64,000 bases of DNA from Trichoplax sp. H2 (lineage: Eukaryota; Placozoa; Uniplacotomia; Trichoplacea), in contig NOWV01000009.1 of the NCBI GenBank assembly GCA_003344405.1, positions 806,001 through 870,000 on the forward strand, written 5' to 3'. Positions 44,901 through 55,997 of this stretch are shown here, one piece after another (position 1 is the first letter of the stretch; every line of letters begins with the position of its first letter). Made by a program: the position numbers and the translations under genes. The notes below the pieces were generated by a model. The model saw only the letters and a list, made by a program, of their open reading frames with translations, was not told the DNA's origin and searched no databases.

Positions 44901-46672
44901 GTGATAGGACATATCGTAATCTGACTATTCTGTATTAATCATCAGATGTCTATGTTCGTAAATACTGTTGTCTGCATTACGGTAGCAGTAGCTAAAATTA
45001 ATATCTAATTCAGTAAATGATTCCAAAGTTAATCGTACTAACTATGACTCATGAACTATTGAGGAAGAGTATATAATTGCAGTATATCGTATAAGAAAGT
45101 CGATTCTTAAGCTTAGTGTTTAACGTAAAATATGAGGCGTCTAAGTTTTGTGTAGTCTGCTAGTAGAGCAAAAGTGTTTCTGATAGTGCAGATATCGTTC
45201 CTTGATACATGGTTCAAGGAATTGACTTATTGATCGTACATTACGTTATCTTGTTGCAAAGCTGTTTTGTGACATATACATTATACAGTAGTTACTATAG
45301 TCCCTTAACGAGGAGTAATTGTCAACGTTAAGGTGGTACTGCATGCAAATGTCGAAGAGGACAAAATGTAGCAATAATTTAGGTTTGTAGAAGTTTAGTT
45401 TTGATTTATAACAAGTTATATAAACGATCGATTTTTTAAAGATAACCCTAATTTTGCTCCTAGAAATCGGTAAAAACATAACTTAAAATTATCTTACCTG
45501 TAGCAATACCATAATGAATTGCAATGCCTTTCTTGTTAAGGTATTTTAAACAATTGATAACATTGGCAAGCTGAAAGTGAAATTGTTTACATTCAGATAA
45601 TATCATGAATTGTCGTTTAAACGTAACGATTCTATGCTTTCCAACCGTGATAACACGCATGATCTACAATAATAACTTGTATTAGTTTAGGTGCCTATTT
45701 AATATAGTTCCTCAATTCCTGCTCGTGACTAATTCGTTTCAATTGCTCATGATGATAACGAATGTAAACTTAAAATATTCGAATCTAGTATGATATTACA
45801 GTGTTAGATATTAAAATATTTATTTTGCCGATGTTTAGGCACATATCGTATTATAATCAAGACAAAAGTATTCAATTTCCTAAAATGATTAAATACTAAA
45901 ATGGACCTCCCTGATTTGATAAATTTAGGGTAGTAGTTGATAGTATGTCAGTTTTTAAAGATTTCGAACGAATCAAACGCGTCAAATATCTCCCTTAAAT
46001 TCAAATTACGGTGCTTTTTCAGTAATACTAACATTTAAGGTAGTTATTATCTATTTACTAAATTGATATTATTCGGTAGATAATTAGCTGTCAAGTCTGC
46101 TACAGTATACGGTCGATAATAAGGGATAAAATTGCAGTATACGATTAACCTTGAATTAGTATACTTTGAATCGGAGATTGTAACGATATATTTTTGGTAC
46201 GATCCTATTTAACTGGCCTTTGCTGTATAAAAGTAAATTGTAAATTAATGAATAACAATGGGAACATACCTTTTGATTTTGATAGTAGGGATTACGACAG
46301 ACGTGTGGTATTCTTTCTCCAACTATGAAAAGAAGTTAACATTTTTTAGAGCTTATGCTGGTATCGTAAGATTATTTTCGCACCGGAAATCTAATTTTGC
46401 AGTATGTCATAGAAATAAATCTACACAGCTGAAATTTTCTTACCCTAACTATTAAAAAAGAGATATGCGTACTACATGAAATTGTGTTCAATCTTCTACA
46501 GATTAATTTTTTATATTATACACAATACGAATTTGTATAACAGGTCATTATTACCTATGCTTTCCATAAGATTGATGAGGATGAGTCCTTTATTGATATC
46601 TTTCTGTAAATCATTTATCAGTTCAGGAAATTCTCTCTGAGCCAAGTAAGTATTAGCCCAGCCAACATAAAT
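17135..46672 (-). CDS. NAV: Neuron navigator (NAV/UNC-53) homologue, 5' end not found
   Basis: NAV proteins bind microtubule plus ends and the actin cytoskeleton and steer cell and axon migration. I joined 31 exons, 5' to 3': 46672-46555, 46099-46059, 45570-45498, 42874-42713, 40176-40119, 29821-29457, 29081-28956, 28661-28218, 27952-27074, 26919-26885, 26751-26677, 25953-25870, 25320-25176, 24673-24567, 24400-24189, 24075-24003, 23438-23355, 23208-23079, 22972-22907, 21951-21869, 21568-21465, 21128-21011, 20499-20456, 19634-19533, 19424-19335, 19151-19086, 18952-18860, 18726-18620, 17987-17869, 17701-17510 and 17215-17135. They give about 4.5 kb coding (roughly 1,490 aa). The order is CH domain, Ser-rich linker, coiled coils, AAA domain, as in vertebrate NAV2/NAV3. 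Two junctions do not close: a very short exon seems missing between 22907 and 21951, and the 19533/19424 join is out of phase with ordinary donors. The exon before the CH domain was not found. The introns contain repeats described separately. Confidence 0.88.
18064..18615 (+). repeat. 550-bp dispersed repeat, copy 1
   Basis: About 550 bp nearly identical (roughly 90% by eye) to 44645-45195, same orientation. Landmarks shared by both are AGTAGAAATATCTATGTTAGG, ATATAGCACTGACTTTTTATG, GTTCCGTGATAGGACATAT, TGACTCATGAACTATTGAGG and TCTGCTAGTAGAGCAAAAG. It fills almost all of the NAV intron 17988-18619 and stops within a few bases of the splice donor of exon 18620. No terminal inverted repeats or coding frame are obvious. 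Confidence 0.9.
18620..21568 (-). CDS. NAV AAA-type ATPase domain exons
   Basis: The exons read: DSIVYQTLIPKFYIQ (21568-21465), the P-loop exon RYLALLLDNRFVIIDGASG with SIKT following (21128-21011), EKGIGIFKVTNNAE (20499-20456), a helical exon (19634-19533), Walker B VVIILDELHHL (19424-19335), FIIGTINHNK to NFR (19151-19086), then RWILLSNDKPP (18952-18860) and the lid (18726-18620). This matches vertebrate NAV order (DSLVFETLIPK, GPSGTGKT, LVILLDDL, CPYIIGTMNQ). The Walker A motif is GASGSIKT: the Gly before Lys is Ile. Walker B is DE, more canonical than in vertebrate NAVs. The 19533 to 19424 junction is one base short with GT donors; a GC donor (CA|GCGGGT) would restore frame. Confidence 0.88.
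23079..26919 (-). CDS. NAV coiled-coil exons
   Basis: Exons 26919-26885, 26751-26677, 25953-25870, 25320-25176, 24673-24567, 24400-24189, 24075-24003, 23438-23355 and 23208-23079 encode alternating coiled coils (VEEVLEEFKNSERTIYELK, NITKLSHDIKELREKLYEK, ERLNRLQREAVTSNYQSLQ, QLRLENEKLNF) and a basic patch. The patch KNKKKKKSW followed by RSSFASRKKSS matches the conserved KKKKSWLRSSF-type motif of vertebrate NAVs, the best landmark outside the CH and AAA domains. Phases agree throughout. The intron between 25953 and 26677 carries the left arm of an inverted repeat. Confidence 0.85.
25982..26550 (-). repeat. Inverted repeat, left arm
   Basis: The reverse complement of this segment matches 33345-33925 along its whole length with roughly 75-85% identity by eye. 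Shared landmarks, in the orientation of the right arm: TAACATGGAAAATATCCATAC, GATAGTAGTAAGATGATTCAA, GATGTCTCTCCTAG, TAAATTAGAC, TGTCTATGC, AGTAAAAGAGCGTTT and TAGACTTTTACTG. It lies inside the NAV intron 25954-26676. Confidence 0.85.
27074..29821 (-). CDS. NAV central Ser-rich/basic exons
   Basis: Exons 29821-29457, 29081-28956, 28661-28218 and 27952-27074 join in frame into about 600 residues of Ser-, Asn- and Lys-rich, probably disordered sequence. Recognisable NAV-like pieces are SGGYVSDSGPAYYDD, matching the GGYMSDGD-type motif of vertebrate NAVs, and SLQRYQRIADIG. Repeated SASDSTLNSP and SLSDSALY patterns look like phosphorylation or adaptor-binding motifs. In NAVs this basic region is the microtubule-binding part. 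The 879-bp exon is the largest in the gene. Confidence 0.85.
29822..40118 (-). other. Large NAV intron (10.3 kb)
   Basis: No exon fits in this stretch: the exons on either side (40119 and 29821) already join in phase. It contains the right inverted-repeat arm, and short coding-like scraps full of stops that may be remains of mobile elements (for example around 32515-32700 on the plus strand). An open minus-strand frame at 38345-38578 (77 codons) is discussed under findings. Confidence 0.6.
33345..33925 (+). repeat. Inverted repeat, right arm
   Basis: This is the partner of 25982-26550 in opposite orientation, about 6.8 kb away, inside the 10.3-kb NAV intron 29822-40118. It is probably a second copy of the same dispersed element, since the sequence between and outside the arms does not match. 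It is somewhat longer than the left arm because of small insertions (for example around 33665-33680). Confidence 0.85.
40119..40176 (-). CDS. Short Ser/Pro linker exon of NAV
   Basis: This 58-bp exon encodes VKSPEKTPSPSQSSKTSDQ and lies between CAG on its 5' side and GTAACT on its 3' side. It starts with two bases and ends with two, which exactly fits the exon upstream (42713, ending with one base) and downstream (29821, starting with one). Two SP/TP sites are possible proline-directed kinase targets. Frame agreement and composition support it; homology cannot be judged on so short a piece. Confidence 0.55.
42713..46672 (-). CDS. NAV exons encoding the calponin-homology domain
   Basis: Four exons (46672-46555, 46099-46059, 45570-45498, 42874-42713) build a single CH domain with consistent phases. 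It starts IYVGWANTYL, where vertebrate NAV2 has IYTDWANHYL, and runs through LINDLQKDINKGLILINLM, then ANVINCLKYLNKKGI, and ends IVNGDLKAILSLFFSLTQL, where NAV2 has IRNGNLKAILGLFFSLSRY. The 41-bp exon at 46099-46059 (DLTANYLPNNINL) was chosen by phase and spacing; it is less certain, and the loop is about four residues shorter than in NAV2. After the domain comes a basic helix and a Ser-rich tail (NSYNSLSLRR). In this family the CH domain is linked to actin-related functions. Its presence makes this NAV2/NAV3-like rather than NAV1-like, since vertebrate NAV1 lacks it. Confidence 0.85.
44300..44385. repeat. Small palindrome-type cluster
   Basis: Several TACTGTAC, TGTACAGTAC and GTACTGTATGCTGTACAGT units are packed between about 44320 and 44380, the only such cluster in the right two-thirds of the window. 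It lies in the 42875-45497 NAV intron, about 260 bp before repeat copy 2. Confidence 0.7.
44645..45195 (+). repeat. 550-bp dispersed repeat, copy 2
   Basis: This is the partner of 18064-18615, direct orientation, differing by scattered substitutions and a few 1-3 bp indels. It lies in the 42875-45497 intron of the same gene. Its left edge abuts a short TACTGTACTGTGACAGTG stretch related to the palindrome arrays. It is probably a non-autonomous mobile or duplicated element. Confidence 0.9.
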
Positions 46673-49600
46673 CTAAATATGAGAATAATTACAATAAAAA
46701 CATTTAAGTAGTTGATAAAATATCTGATATTATTTTAATCCAACTTAAGCATAGAATTCCTCATAATAAGGATAATGATGTATTTTCTAAGTTGCGCTTT
46801 AGCGAACACAGCAATTTTTCAATCTGCTAGCAAAGCTAAGTTAATTAGCTATAGTAACGCAAAGAAATATCGTTTTAATGGCAGCCAAAATAAGGCTTTA
46901 AAGTAATATTAACTATATATAATTTCTCTAGTAAAATGAGAATTTACTTTAAATTTTGTAGATAGTAAAAGCAGACAAACTTTGCTAATTTAGATTAACT
47001 AAATTGAAGCATGAAATAATTATAAAAACTATACGATATCTCCTTTCGTGACTTAAAGTAGTACAATTTTATGACATAATAGAATTATTAAGCAATTAAT
47101 GCCAGTAATGTAGCATTGAAATTGCTCGAGTATATGAGGTTATAGACCTTCTTCTGTTCCTGTTTATCGATAGTTCTTGGTCTTTGACTGCGAGTAAAAT
47201 TGGTATTCCTCTTAAACGTATCTCCTGTATTACCCTAATTCAAAGTAGGAGCAAGGGGAAGGCATTATTAGCTTTAATGAGAAGCAATTTAATTTTCATA
47301 CTCAAATCCGAGATCGAAAGTCTTAGAAGTAGTCATAGTACACTGTTATTAATTGTTGCATTAATTTTGTGTTAACTGTAATACGTTATAGTATAGACCA
47401 TCAGTAATCCATGTCTACTTCTATCATAACAAATTGCAGTAAATGAAGATGAAGCATCTGTCCTATATTCAGTCACCCTAGATGATTTCGCAATTCTAGA
47501 TTCATCGACACATTTGTAGACAATTACGGCACTCAAGAACAATTTTATGCAATTAATACGTGATATTTCTTGCAATTAACATCTTCTTAAATTAATATAC
47601 ATATATATTTTTAAGTGAAAATAATATCAATATAATCTTGGAGCTAGTAGATATGCTTAGATATTCAGCTTTTTTGAAACATATGATTAGCTATACTTGC
47701 AAGTAATAGATATATATGGTAGAACCTATATGTATGTGCACCGTACCTTTATGAATTACACAATTATAAATTCTAAGTGTAGAATCGGTACTAAATCTGA
47801 TTTGGCTTTGGGACGTGAAATTCTTTAACAGCTATCATTAACTTAATCTTATACATGCTTATAAATAAATAACTAAACAAAATAAGCGATTAAGGTAAAT
47901 TACATGCTTTAAGGATAGTGCGCTTCTGATAACAAGGAGATATAGTTAACTTGAAGCTATTATGGAAACGATATGTTTGACGTAGTTTCGGACAAAATTT
48001 GTAGTTGCCTTGTTGATTATTAGCTATGTGCGTAAATAACTTATGTAGATGATACTAAGGCTATATTCATAATATACACATAAATAAATAATATTCTCGA
48101 TAAAAGATTGAGACAACTAAAGCACAAACTATTTATGCTACTAAAAATTTAAAACTATATTTTGCAGTAGAGGGAATCACAGTCGGCTAGAAGTACTATG
48201 ACGTTAAAGCAAGATGGAATGATTGAAATAGCTTCCTTGATCTAGGAAGTGTGATATCTTGTTAAAAAAATGTTTTCATGCAGCATTTGAGAATTAGCTC
48301 GACCGATTTATTATAAATCTGTATACCAAATCTGCATTTCGTGATTTTTAATCCAGTTAAACCTAATTAGGATTACATGGTTGCCATTACGGTACTTGAA
48401 TATCAAAGTCATATCTTTAATGATAAATTGATAAGAATATTATACTTTTTTTCAATTAGTATCCCTCACACAAGTGCGAAAAAATAAGCGAAATGAATTT
48501 ACTCAGTATAGCTAATCTATTGGCTGAGGAATCAAAATTACAATATTCGATATGTCTGCTTAACCAACTACATTTAATTTCTGTTAAAGCTGAATACCGT
48601 CAACAAAATCAATTTTTATGTAACAATGTAAATTTCTTTGTTGTGATATCCAAGCAGATTGTTCTTCATTCGTCTGCACCTACCTGGAACTGAGCCATAT
48701 TCTTAATTATAATCCTTGGATGATATTTACGATATTTTTCTAACTTATTGGACTTATTATCGATGGTATTCAAATAACCGCTAGGTCTTCTCTGTTACCA
48801 CACTATATGCTTTACTTTGATAAAGTTGATTACATCTATACTAAAGACAATTGTTAAACCTATGGACGTCCAGTAATTTTTAGATGACTAATTTTCAAAT
48901 AATTAAGAATCAATTTAATCTCGATCCGTACTTCAATAGTACTATGACCTCGATTAAACTATGTGCTTTTAACATGGTTCTGATATAATAATTAATTGCT
49001 GTAGCTTGGTACTTTATAGAAATATGCCATACGTACTGTATTTGTTCGTAATATAAGATAATCGTAACAGATGGTTTTAGTGAATGATATATAGCTATTA
49101 TTTCAAGAGCTATTTGTCATATGGTGCGTGTTAGAAATGATAACAATTTATCGTTAGCATCTACACGAGGTACTACAGAGTACTATAAGCTATACAGTTG
49201 ACTTATTGATATTAGTAATAATATATTTTACAAATCATACAGAATCACGAAGAATATTATTGGATTATAGCGATAGTAATCAAACTGATAACCTTGTAAT
49301 TTTTACTTTTGTAAAATTAAAGCTGATTAAAGTGGCACCATAAACGGAATTTCATCATAAATAATTGTGAAAAGTAATCAATATTATCGACACCTTCTCC
49401 TATAATACTCTATATATTGCTACAAGATGGTCTAATTGTTAGCATGGTCTTATATTGAGATTTATGATTTCACCAATTATAGTTCATTGCAACAAAATAA
49501 AGGATTCTCGTTATCTTACCCTGACTGTCAAGATTTAATCAGGCCGTGTTTGTCTAAATGAAGGAAGATATCTTAAATCCCAATTTAGTATATTATTTTT

Positions 49601-52290
49601 TAGCTCAATGCAATAAGGTTTATCTTTCTTAGTGTTTGGCTAAGGCCAAGTAAGCCTGAACAAGTAAAAAATATTTTCCTAACTACATTATTGTTCTATA
49701 TTTCTATATCAGGCAGATATTAAAGGCATGATTGCAAAGGACAACAGCTACAGATGCCATATCGAATAATTTAGATCTTAAGAGATAGAAGATATAAAAT
49801 TGTGTAACCATTAGCAATTAAAAGGACGACTATAGAGAATTTTAGCCATTGCGGTAATAAATGTTAGATATTTCAGCTTGTAAAAATATTTTATTATATC
49901 GTTAAAATAATATTTTAACTAATTCCTAGTAGCTAAGGTGAGAAGAGATATCTTCACCTTAGTCGAGAAAGACCACCTAAATTATTGTGGATCTTAAAAA
50001 AAACAATTACAAAATAATGTCATCAAAGGTGTACGAATTCATTCAAATAAAGCAATTTTAGAAATTAGTATTCCCTATTCAGAATCATTTTATTTAGTTG
50101 AGTCATAATGATAGCTCATTTTAACAAAAATCTATACATCGTCCTAAAGATAACAAATTGTTCCCATGAGAGATATTGGTAATATAAATAAGTAATAGAT
50201 AATTTTATCACAATGTTACTACTAATAACACGAAAATAAGTAAATATAATGTGATTTATGTATATTTCATCTTTTAGTTGCACATTGATACAGTAGTATA
50301 TCCTGATCAATCAATTTCTAAAATAGCCTTATCTAGGTCAAATAGATTGCAATATTTGGTGTGTTATTATTACTTATCATTCAAGCAGTTAAAATTTATT
50401 CTTGTTCTATCATTTCATGATGTAAATTAAAGTATTTGGTCTCCGATAGTCGTTTTATTGGAGTAAAAATTGATGATAGAATACCTAACAAATCGAAATG
50501 GTGACTCTGATCTTATGCGCTTGACAAATTAGTGTTTAAGCGTCTATGGGACAATACAGCTACGATACAATTATTCGAAGTATTTTTCATCAAGGGCGTG
50601 TCCCGGCCATATGGCCACAATGACAGATGAGGTAGCGTATGTTGTACTTTTAACTTAATTCACAATAATTGACAACACTTATAGTAGGCGAGTTGCCACA
50701 ATTTTTATCCACTTCTGAGTCGCTGTGTTAGATTTATGCTCGAAATCTGCAACAGTTACAGTATTGAATTGATTATGTTATAATATGCATAAGTGATCAT
50801 GCTGACTGGCAAGTTGCTGTAAAAAATTTTGAATCATTTTATAAATTATTTGCTCTAAGGACGCAAGAGTCTACTGGCATGTCTTACCAAGAGATTGCTA
50901 CTTATGATCATAAAAATCGGGAATAAAAAAAGTGCTGGTACTACTCTAATATATCCGTTATAGCAATAAGATTATGAACATTTTTAGCACTGTATAGGTG
51001 TATAAGCAAAACATTTTAATTGGGTCATGAATATAATTTGCAAATTCTACATTTTGAGTAATTTAATCACAGTACCAACATATGGAATACGAGTACTTGA
51101 ATAAGTTGTTCAAAGAACAATTTATGACATCTAGTGTAAGCTGCAAATAGCTTGAATTCGCTTATTTAGAAATACAGAAGTTTCTTTGTAGATAGGATTA
51201 CGTTAGGTAAAGATATAGCGATGAATTTAGGTATATTTTTACTTGTAGCTGCTAACAATATGTGTTTATGTTACATGTACAGTATCGTTAGATCGCTTAA
51301 ATCAGCTACATTTAGAGTACAAAACGAGAAATTGCTTTCGCGAATGCTTCATATATTCTCAATTATTTTATAAACAGGGGTTAGATTGAACTTTGCAGGC
51401 GTATTGATTTAGCCTTGTAAAATATTATTGATTGTAATTTTATCGGCACAGTACGCTTAGGGCTTATAATGGATAGAGTCAAATAAAAGATTTTTAGTTA
51501 TCATTTTTAAGTCCACAAGCAGGTTGAATATCTAAATAGAACCGTAGAGACTTCAACATAACGAGATTAAGATCTGTGTACTGTATAATATATATAATAC
51601 AAGAAGTATCTACTAACACATTGTATTAGAATTTACTTACTCTGGAAATAAAAGAAATAATCGTAAAAACTACTATATCTTGCAGCTTTTCATTCATTTA
51701 GTTTATTGCTAGGAAGATACTTACTAGTTCCAAGATTAGATGTAGAAGTGATTTTATTATACTTAAACAGAACCAATTGAATATCAGCTTTGTTCCATTT
51801 GGAATACGATTGAATGCGAGAAAAGTAAATACTATTCTAAGATATCAATTTGACCTCGTTTGCTAAAATTCTGATCATGATATTGATAAGAAACCTATCA
51901 TAGTCAAGTATATACTAGTGTAGCTCTATCAGGTGGAAAATTAAACGACATTACTCATCTAGTCTTAAGTGAAATTGATTATTTTTTAGAAGTTATAGTT
52001 GCATTGACAACTTTCATCGAATTTGTCAGGGCCATTAAGTAGATAATTATACATGATCAAACTGTAAACAATACCTTTATTAGGTTGGCGAAAAATCAAC
52101 GAGTATTATCATAAGTCATCATCATGAACTGGCTTAGGAATAAATGACAATAAAATTAACTTTAGTAATGTGAATAAAAATCATAAATGACAGCTAGTAT
52201 TACATACGCGTATAGCTATTATTTTGTACGAAGGATATAGTAAGAAACGGTAATACGGATCTACACAGTACTTATCTCTAATCCTCATCA
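46673..52290. other. NAV 5' flank / intergenic, no gene supported
   Basis: The N-terminal exon(s) and promoter of NAV should lie here, because the exon ending at 46672 begins with an acceptor (ATATTTAG). No ATG-containing exon with a matching phase was convincing; the minus frame 47372-47575 and plus frame 48493-48693 show no family features. A 12-bp perfect palindrome GGCCATATGGCC is near 50606. A short stretch at about 51111-51150 resembles 32614-32655. Confidence 0.45.
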
Positions 52291-55200
52291 TCAATTATAA
52301 TAATCTCGAAGGAAATATTTAATCATTTTTTTGTAAACTGCGTTGAGTGCATCTGAAGCCCATATGAAATCTAAGTGATCGTAGCTTTCAGTCACATCAT
52401 GGTATACCAAATTCTGTATTCTTGACTGTAACCATGAAACATCTCGGGGATCAGCTAGCCAATCCCGTCTACCAGAACACAAAATAGTTGGCACGTTCAT
52501 TGTTTTAATGGAATATTGCGGAGGCATAGGCTACATTTTAGGGTGAAATAAAATAGTAAATAGGTGCTGCGTACATTACTATCTTGAATCCTAATATGTT
52601 AAGAACTAAATCTGTAGTAAGTCAGATATACAGTAGGAATTCAGAACACAATTTGCAACGTATGACTAAATGGGTGAGATCACATGGCTTTACTATTTAT
52701 ATCATCTTCTCTACCTGTCCGTAGTATTTAAGATTATCGCTCGGATTTCCGTAGTCAAACATTTGAAAACGATGGCTTAAAACTCCCTATATTTGAAATG
52801 TTATATAATTTATAAAATAATACTTGAGCGATATAAGATTATTAACAGAATATTACCTATATTAATATAGTTTAATTCTTTCTTAAAATGATAGTATCTT
52901 AATTTTATAAACAGCTTTGCTCTTATGGTGACTATTCATGGTATAACTTATTATTTTATTATACTACTACAACTTACTAAATCTCTATTGAGCTAATTAT
53001 GAGGAGAGTATGAGAAACCATGATTATATACATAGTAGCATACTTGAGCAAAATGGACCATGTTCCTTACAGACGTTCCAGCCGGTGTATGAGATAGGTA
53101 TATGGGAAGTCTAGTCTAAGATACGTAAGAGGTTAGAAGATATAATATAACTAAGAAGTAAAATACCCACTGGAAAGGTATGAGAAGATTATGTGTTGTA
53201 AAATGTAAAAGATTAATGAGATATGAAAGCTACTATAGCAACTAGTGTACGAATTATAAATAATTCGGTGACTGATATATTACTATAAGACTAGCTATTA
53301 TATGATATTAATGTATAATATAATATTGGGCTAATTTTGATGTTAAGTTATCCTAAAATTATGATTAGGTCATTGTATCTCTTCACGATAACTGGTATAC
53401 TTCGTAGTAAATTATGAATGAGGTACCTAGGCCTGAATCTAAACTGCTAATTTTAAAAACATGATATTATTTAAGAATTATAAATGGTTATACAGCTTCA
53501 ATAACAATTTCTTAAATGATGGATCAAGTCGATAGTTATAAATTTTTGCGTTCTCTAAGCGTAGATATGCTTGTATTGTGTGTCGGACATTCAAATATGT
53601 ACTGCATATAGCTGGAATATAGTTATATATTCGTTAGTTATCTTCAATACAATGCAGGCATATTGTGTACTCGCTGCATAATTAATGTAAAATGGTAGCT
53701 CATATATTTTGATGGGTCCTAGTGGTATAATTCTGCAAGTACTTGCATTCCTATGCATTGATATGTTTATGTGCTGCGTTGTAAATAGCCTAAAATGTAA
53801 TTGCAGATTACATATCTTCACTAATAAAACTAGAATTTAAAATATGTAGTAGTAGATTTATAATGCTGAATCTAAGATAGAAATGCGTATTATTTAGATT
53901 ATGATTATGCATTAGTACCATATTATATTTATGAATAGAGTATAGTTTTACATTAAATTATATCTCCTATTGCAATTCATCATAATTCGTTAGAGCATGA
54001 GATTATTTAACCTCATAAAACAGAAGACTTTATTAGTACAATATTACGATTTCATCTTCATGAAATTTACCTTGTTGATTCCATTATGATCATCATATCC
54101 CGCAATGATGAATAAGATATTACTGCAATATGGATCCAATTTGCCGCGACACAGATAACTAGCCAACCACTGAAGGATAGATTTACCCGGCAAAAATTCG
54201 TAATAACCTAATAAATGGGATATCAGCTAGGAGTATGGCAATGGATCCCAGTTTAAAAATTGTATCAGGGTAAAAAAGTGATAGCCTATTTTAGTGCATT
54301 ATAGTTACTGAAGTAAATACTATATCTTTAATTCGGGTTAATAGAAGATCGACATAAAATTCAAACGAATAGATCATCATAGTCTTAAATTTCGAAAGTG
54401 TGTACAAACCTGAAAATCATAAGCGAAATAAGAAAGATATCTGATGGGACTTTTGATAGAGCCTACGTTAGCTACCGGAGCTAATGCTGCGAAATATTTA
54501 ATTTTACTAGCCAATATATGATTAGAAGAAAAGGAAGCAAATGCAATCATTGTTCCTTGCGAGAAGCCGACATAATAAAGTTGCGATTGATGTGTAGTTC
54601 TTAGCGCAAATTCAATCATGGCGGGCAAATCATATTTTGCCATCTCGTCATAGCTGCCGTTAAAAGAATAAGCCATAACTATTAAAAATGTTACCTCTTG
54701 ACTTATACCTAATTTTTCAATGTTTATTTTTTGCTAGTTAATAATAATATACTACATTTAATAGATTTTTAAGGCAAATCTACTTTTTAATACTGTCCAT
54801 GGAGAAATGAAGATTGATTGGATAATTTATTCATTTGCATATATTACCTCCAAGCCCAAAATTCCTCTTGGGAAGGTTTCAGAAAGACGTGATGACGAGA
54901 ATAGGTATTACCACGTACATTTCCTAGCCATACATCAAATCCTGCGTCAGCCATAATAAAGGCTAAACTTTGGTTCGGCAAATTTGCTACCCAATTAAAG
55001 CTAGAACCAAGTAGACCATGCTGAAGGAAAACTACAGGTTTAGCAGTTTTATTGAGAGCTGATTCATGTTTACCAGACGGAATTCTTTGTACACCTAAAA
55101 CAAAACCATCCTTTGTAATAACCTTGTACTCTTCAACCTTGTAGCCATTATATCGAATTATTTGACTCTTTAATAAAATAAAATAAATTTAGATAACACA

Positions 55201-55997
55201 TTTTAATATCATGAATACTAATATCAGATTATACTCGTATGATAGTATGATGGAAATTCTATTTTATTTATATATAGAGATTGACGTTTGAAGCTAATTT
55301 TTAGCTTAATGAGGCCCATCATAAATTTAACATAGCGTAAAAGTGTCTTAGTAAGGAATGCTTGTAGTGTTATTCGAAATGAAATTGAGTTTCCGGTCAG
55401 TACTTTTTAGCATGTAAATAAGTCGAAAATATGAAGTATATCACAGGAATGTCAAGAGCTAGAAGTTGATTATTTCTTTATTAATAAACTATTAATGGAA
55501 TATAAAGATATACGTCAAAAAGCAAAGTTACGACATTACTAATTAACATTATGGCCAATTAAACAGAGTAAACGATATTTTTTAATTAATATTGGTCAAC
55601 TAAAGTCATAGGAAAGGTTTTGAATACATTTACTATACACTGGTTATTCTACAGAAATTTTGACAAAGCGATTTCAAATGAAATTGAAATAAGATTCTAA
55701 ATGATGCTAATGTAGTAAAACGGAATTATTTTGACCCTATTTGTAAGGATAAAGCTGTAGGATACTTAAATGACAGCTGTTCTTTAATTTTTTGTTGCAG
55801 ATTTTCATGCAGTAATTGATGACTTCAATGGATCAAGAAAAATATTGTGTAGAGAGCAAAAGAGATTTATCATTTTGTCGTACCACATTCATGTTGACTT
55901 CTGGATCGGCTTGTGCCAACGTTGATGTAAAAGTGATAAAAAGTGTGATTAAACAGTAGATCATGAATTGATATAAATTTTTCGCGTCCATTTTCAT
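52291..55997 (-). CDS. LIPA: Lysosomal acid lipase-like alpha/beta hydrolase, 7 exons
   Basis: This enzyme hydrolyses cholesteryl esters and triglycerides, probably in lysosomes or after secretion. Exons 5' to 3': 55997-55884, 55167-54848, 54653-54410, 54226-54071, 53115-53044, 52786-52715 and 52530-52291, all in phase, giving 405 aa (human LIPA 399). The start has a hydrophobic signal peptide ([20 protein letters not shown]) followed by DPEVNMNV, the family's mature N-terminus. Family landmarks are [17 protein letters not shown] (oxyanion His-Gly), [32 protein letters not shown], the nucleophile elbow [20 protein letters not shown], the catalytic Asp in [12 protein letters not shown] and the catalytic His in YDHLDFIW. 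The elbow has Phe where most members have His. A TTTTAG directly before the ATG suggests a spliced 5' leader. Gastric-type and lysosomal-type lipases cannot be separated reliably, so the symbol is a family label. Confidence 0.95.

Noticed and set aside
47372-47575. Minus-strand frame considered as the missing NAV N-terminal exon.
   Set aside because: No convincing acceptor or donor with the phase required by exon 46672-46555 and no similarity to NAV N-termini.
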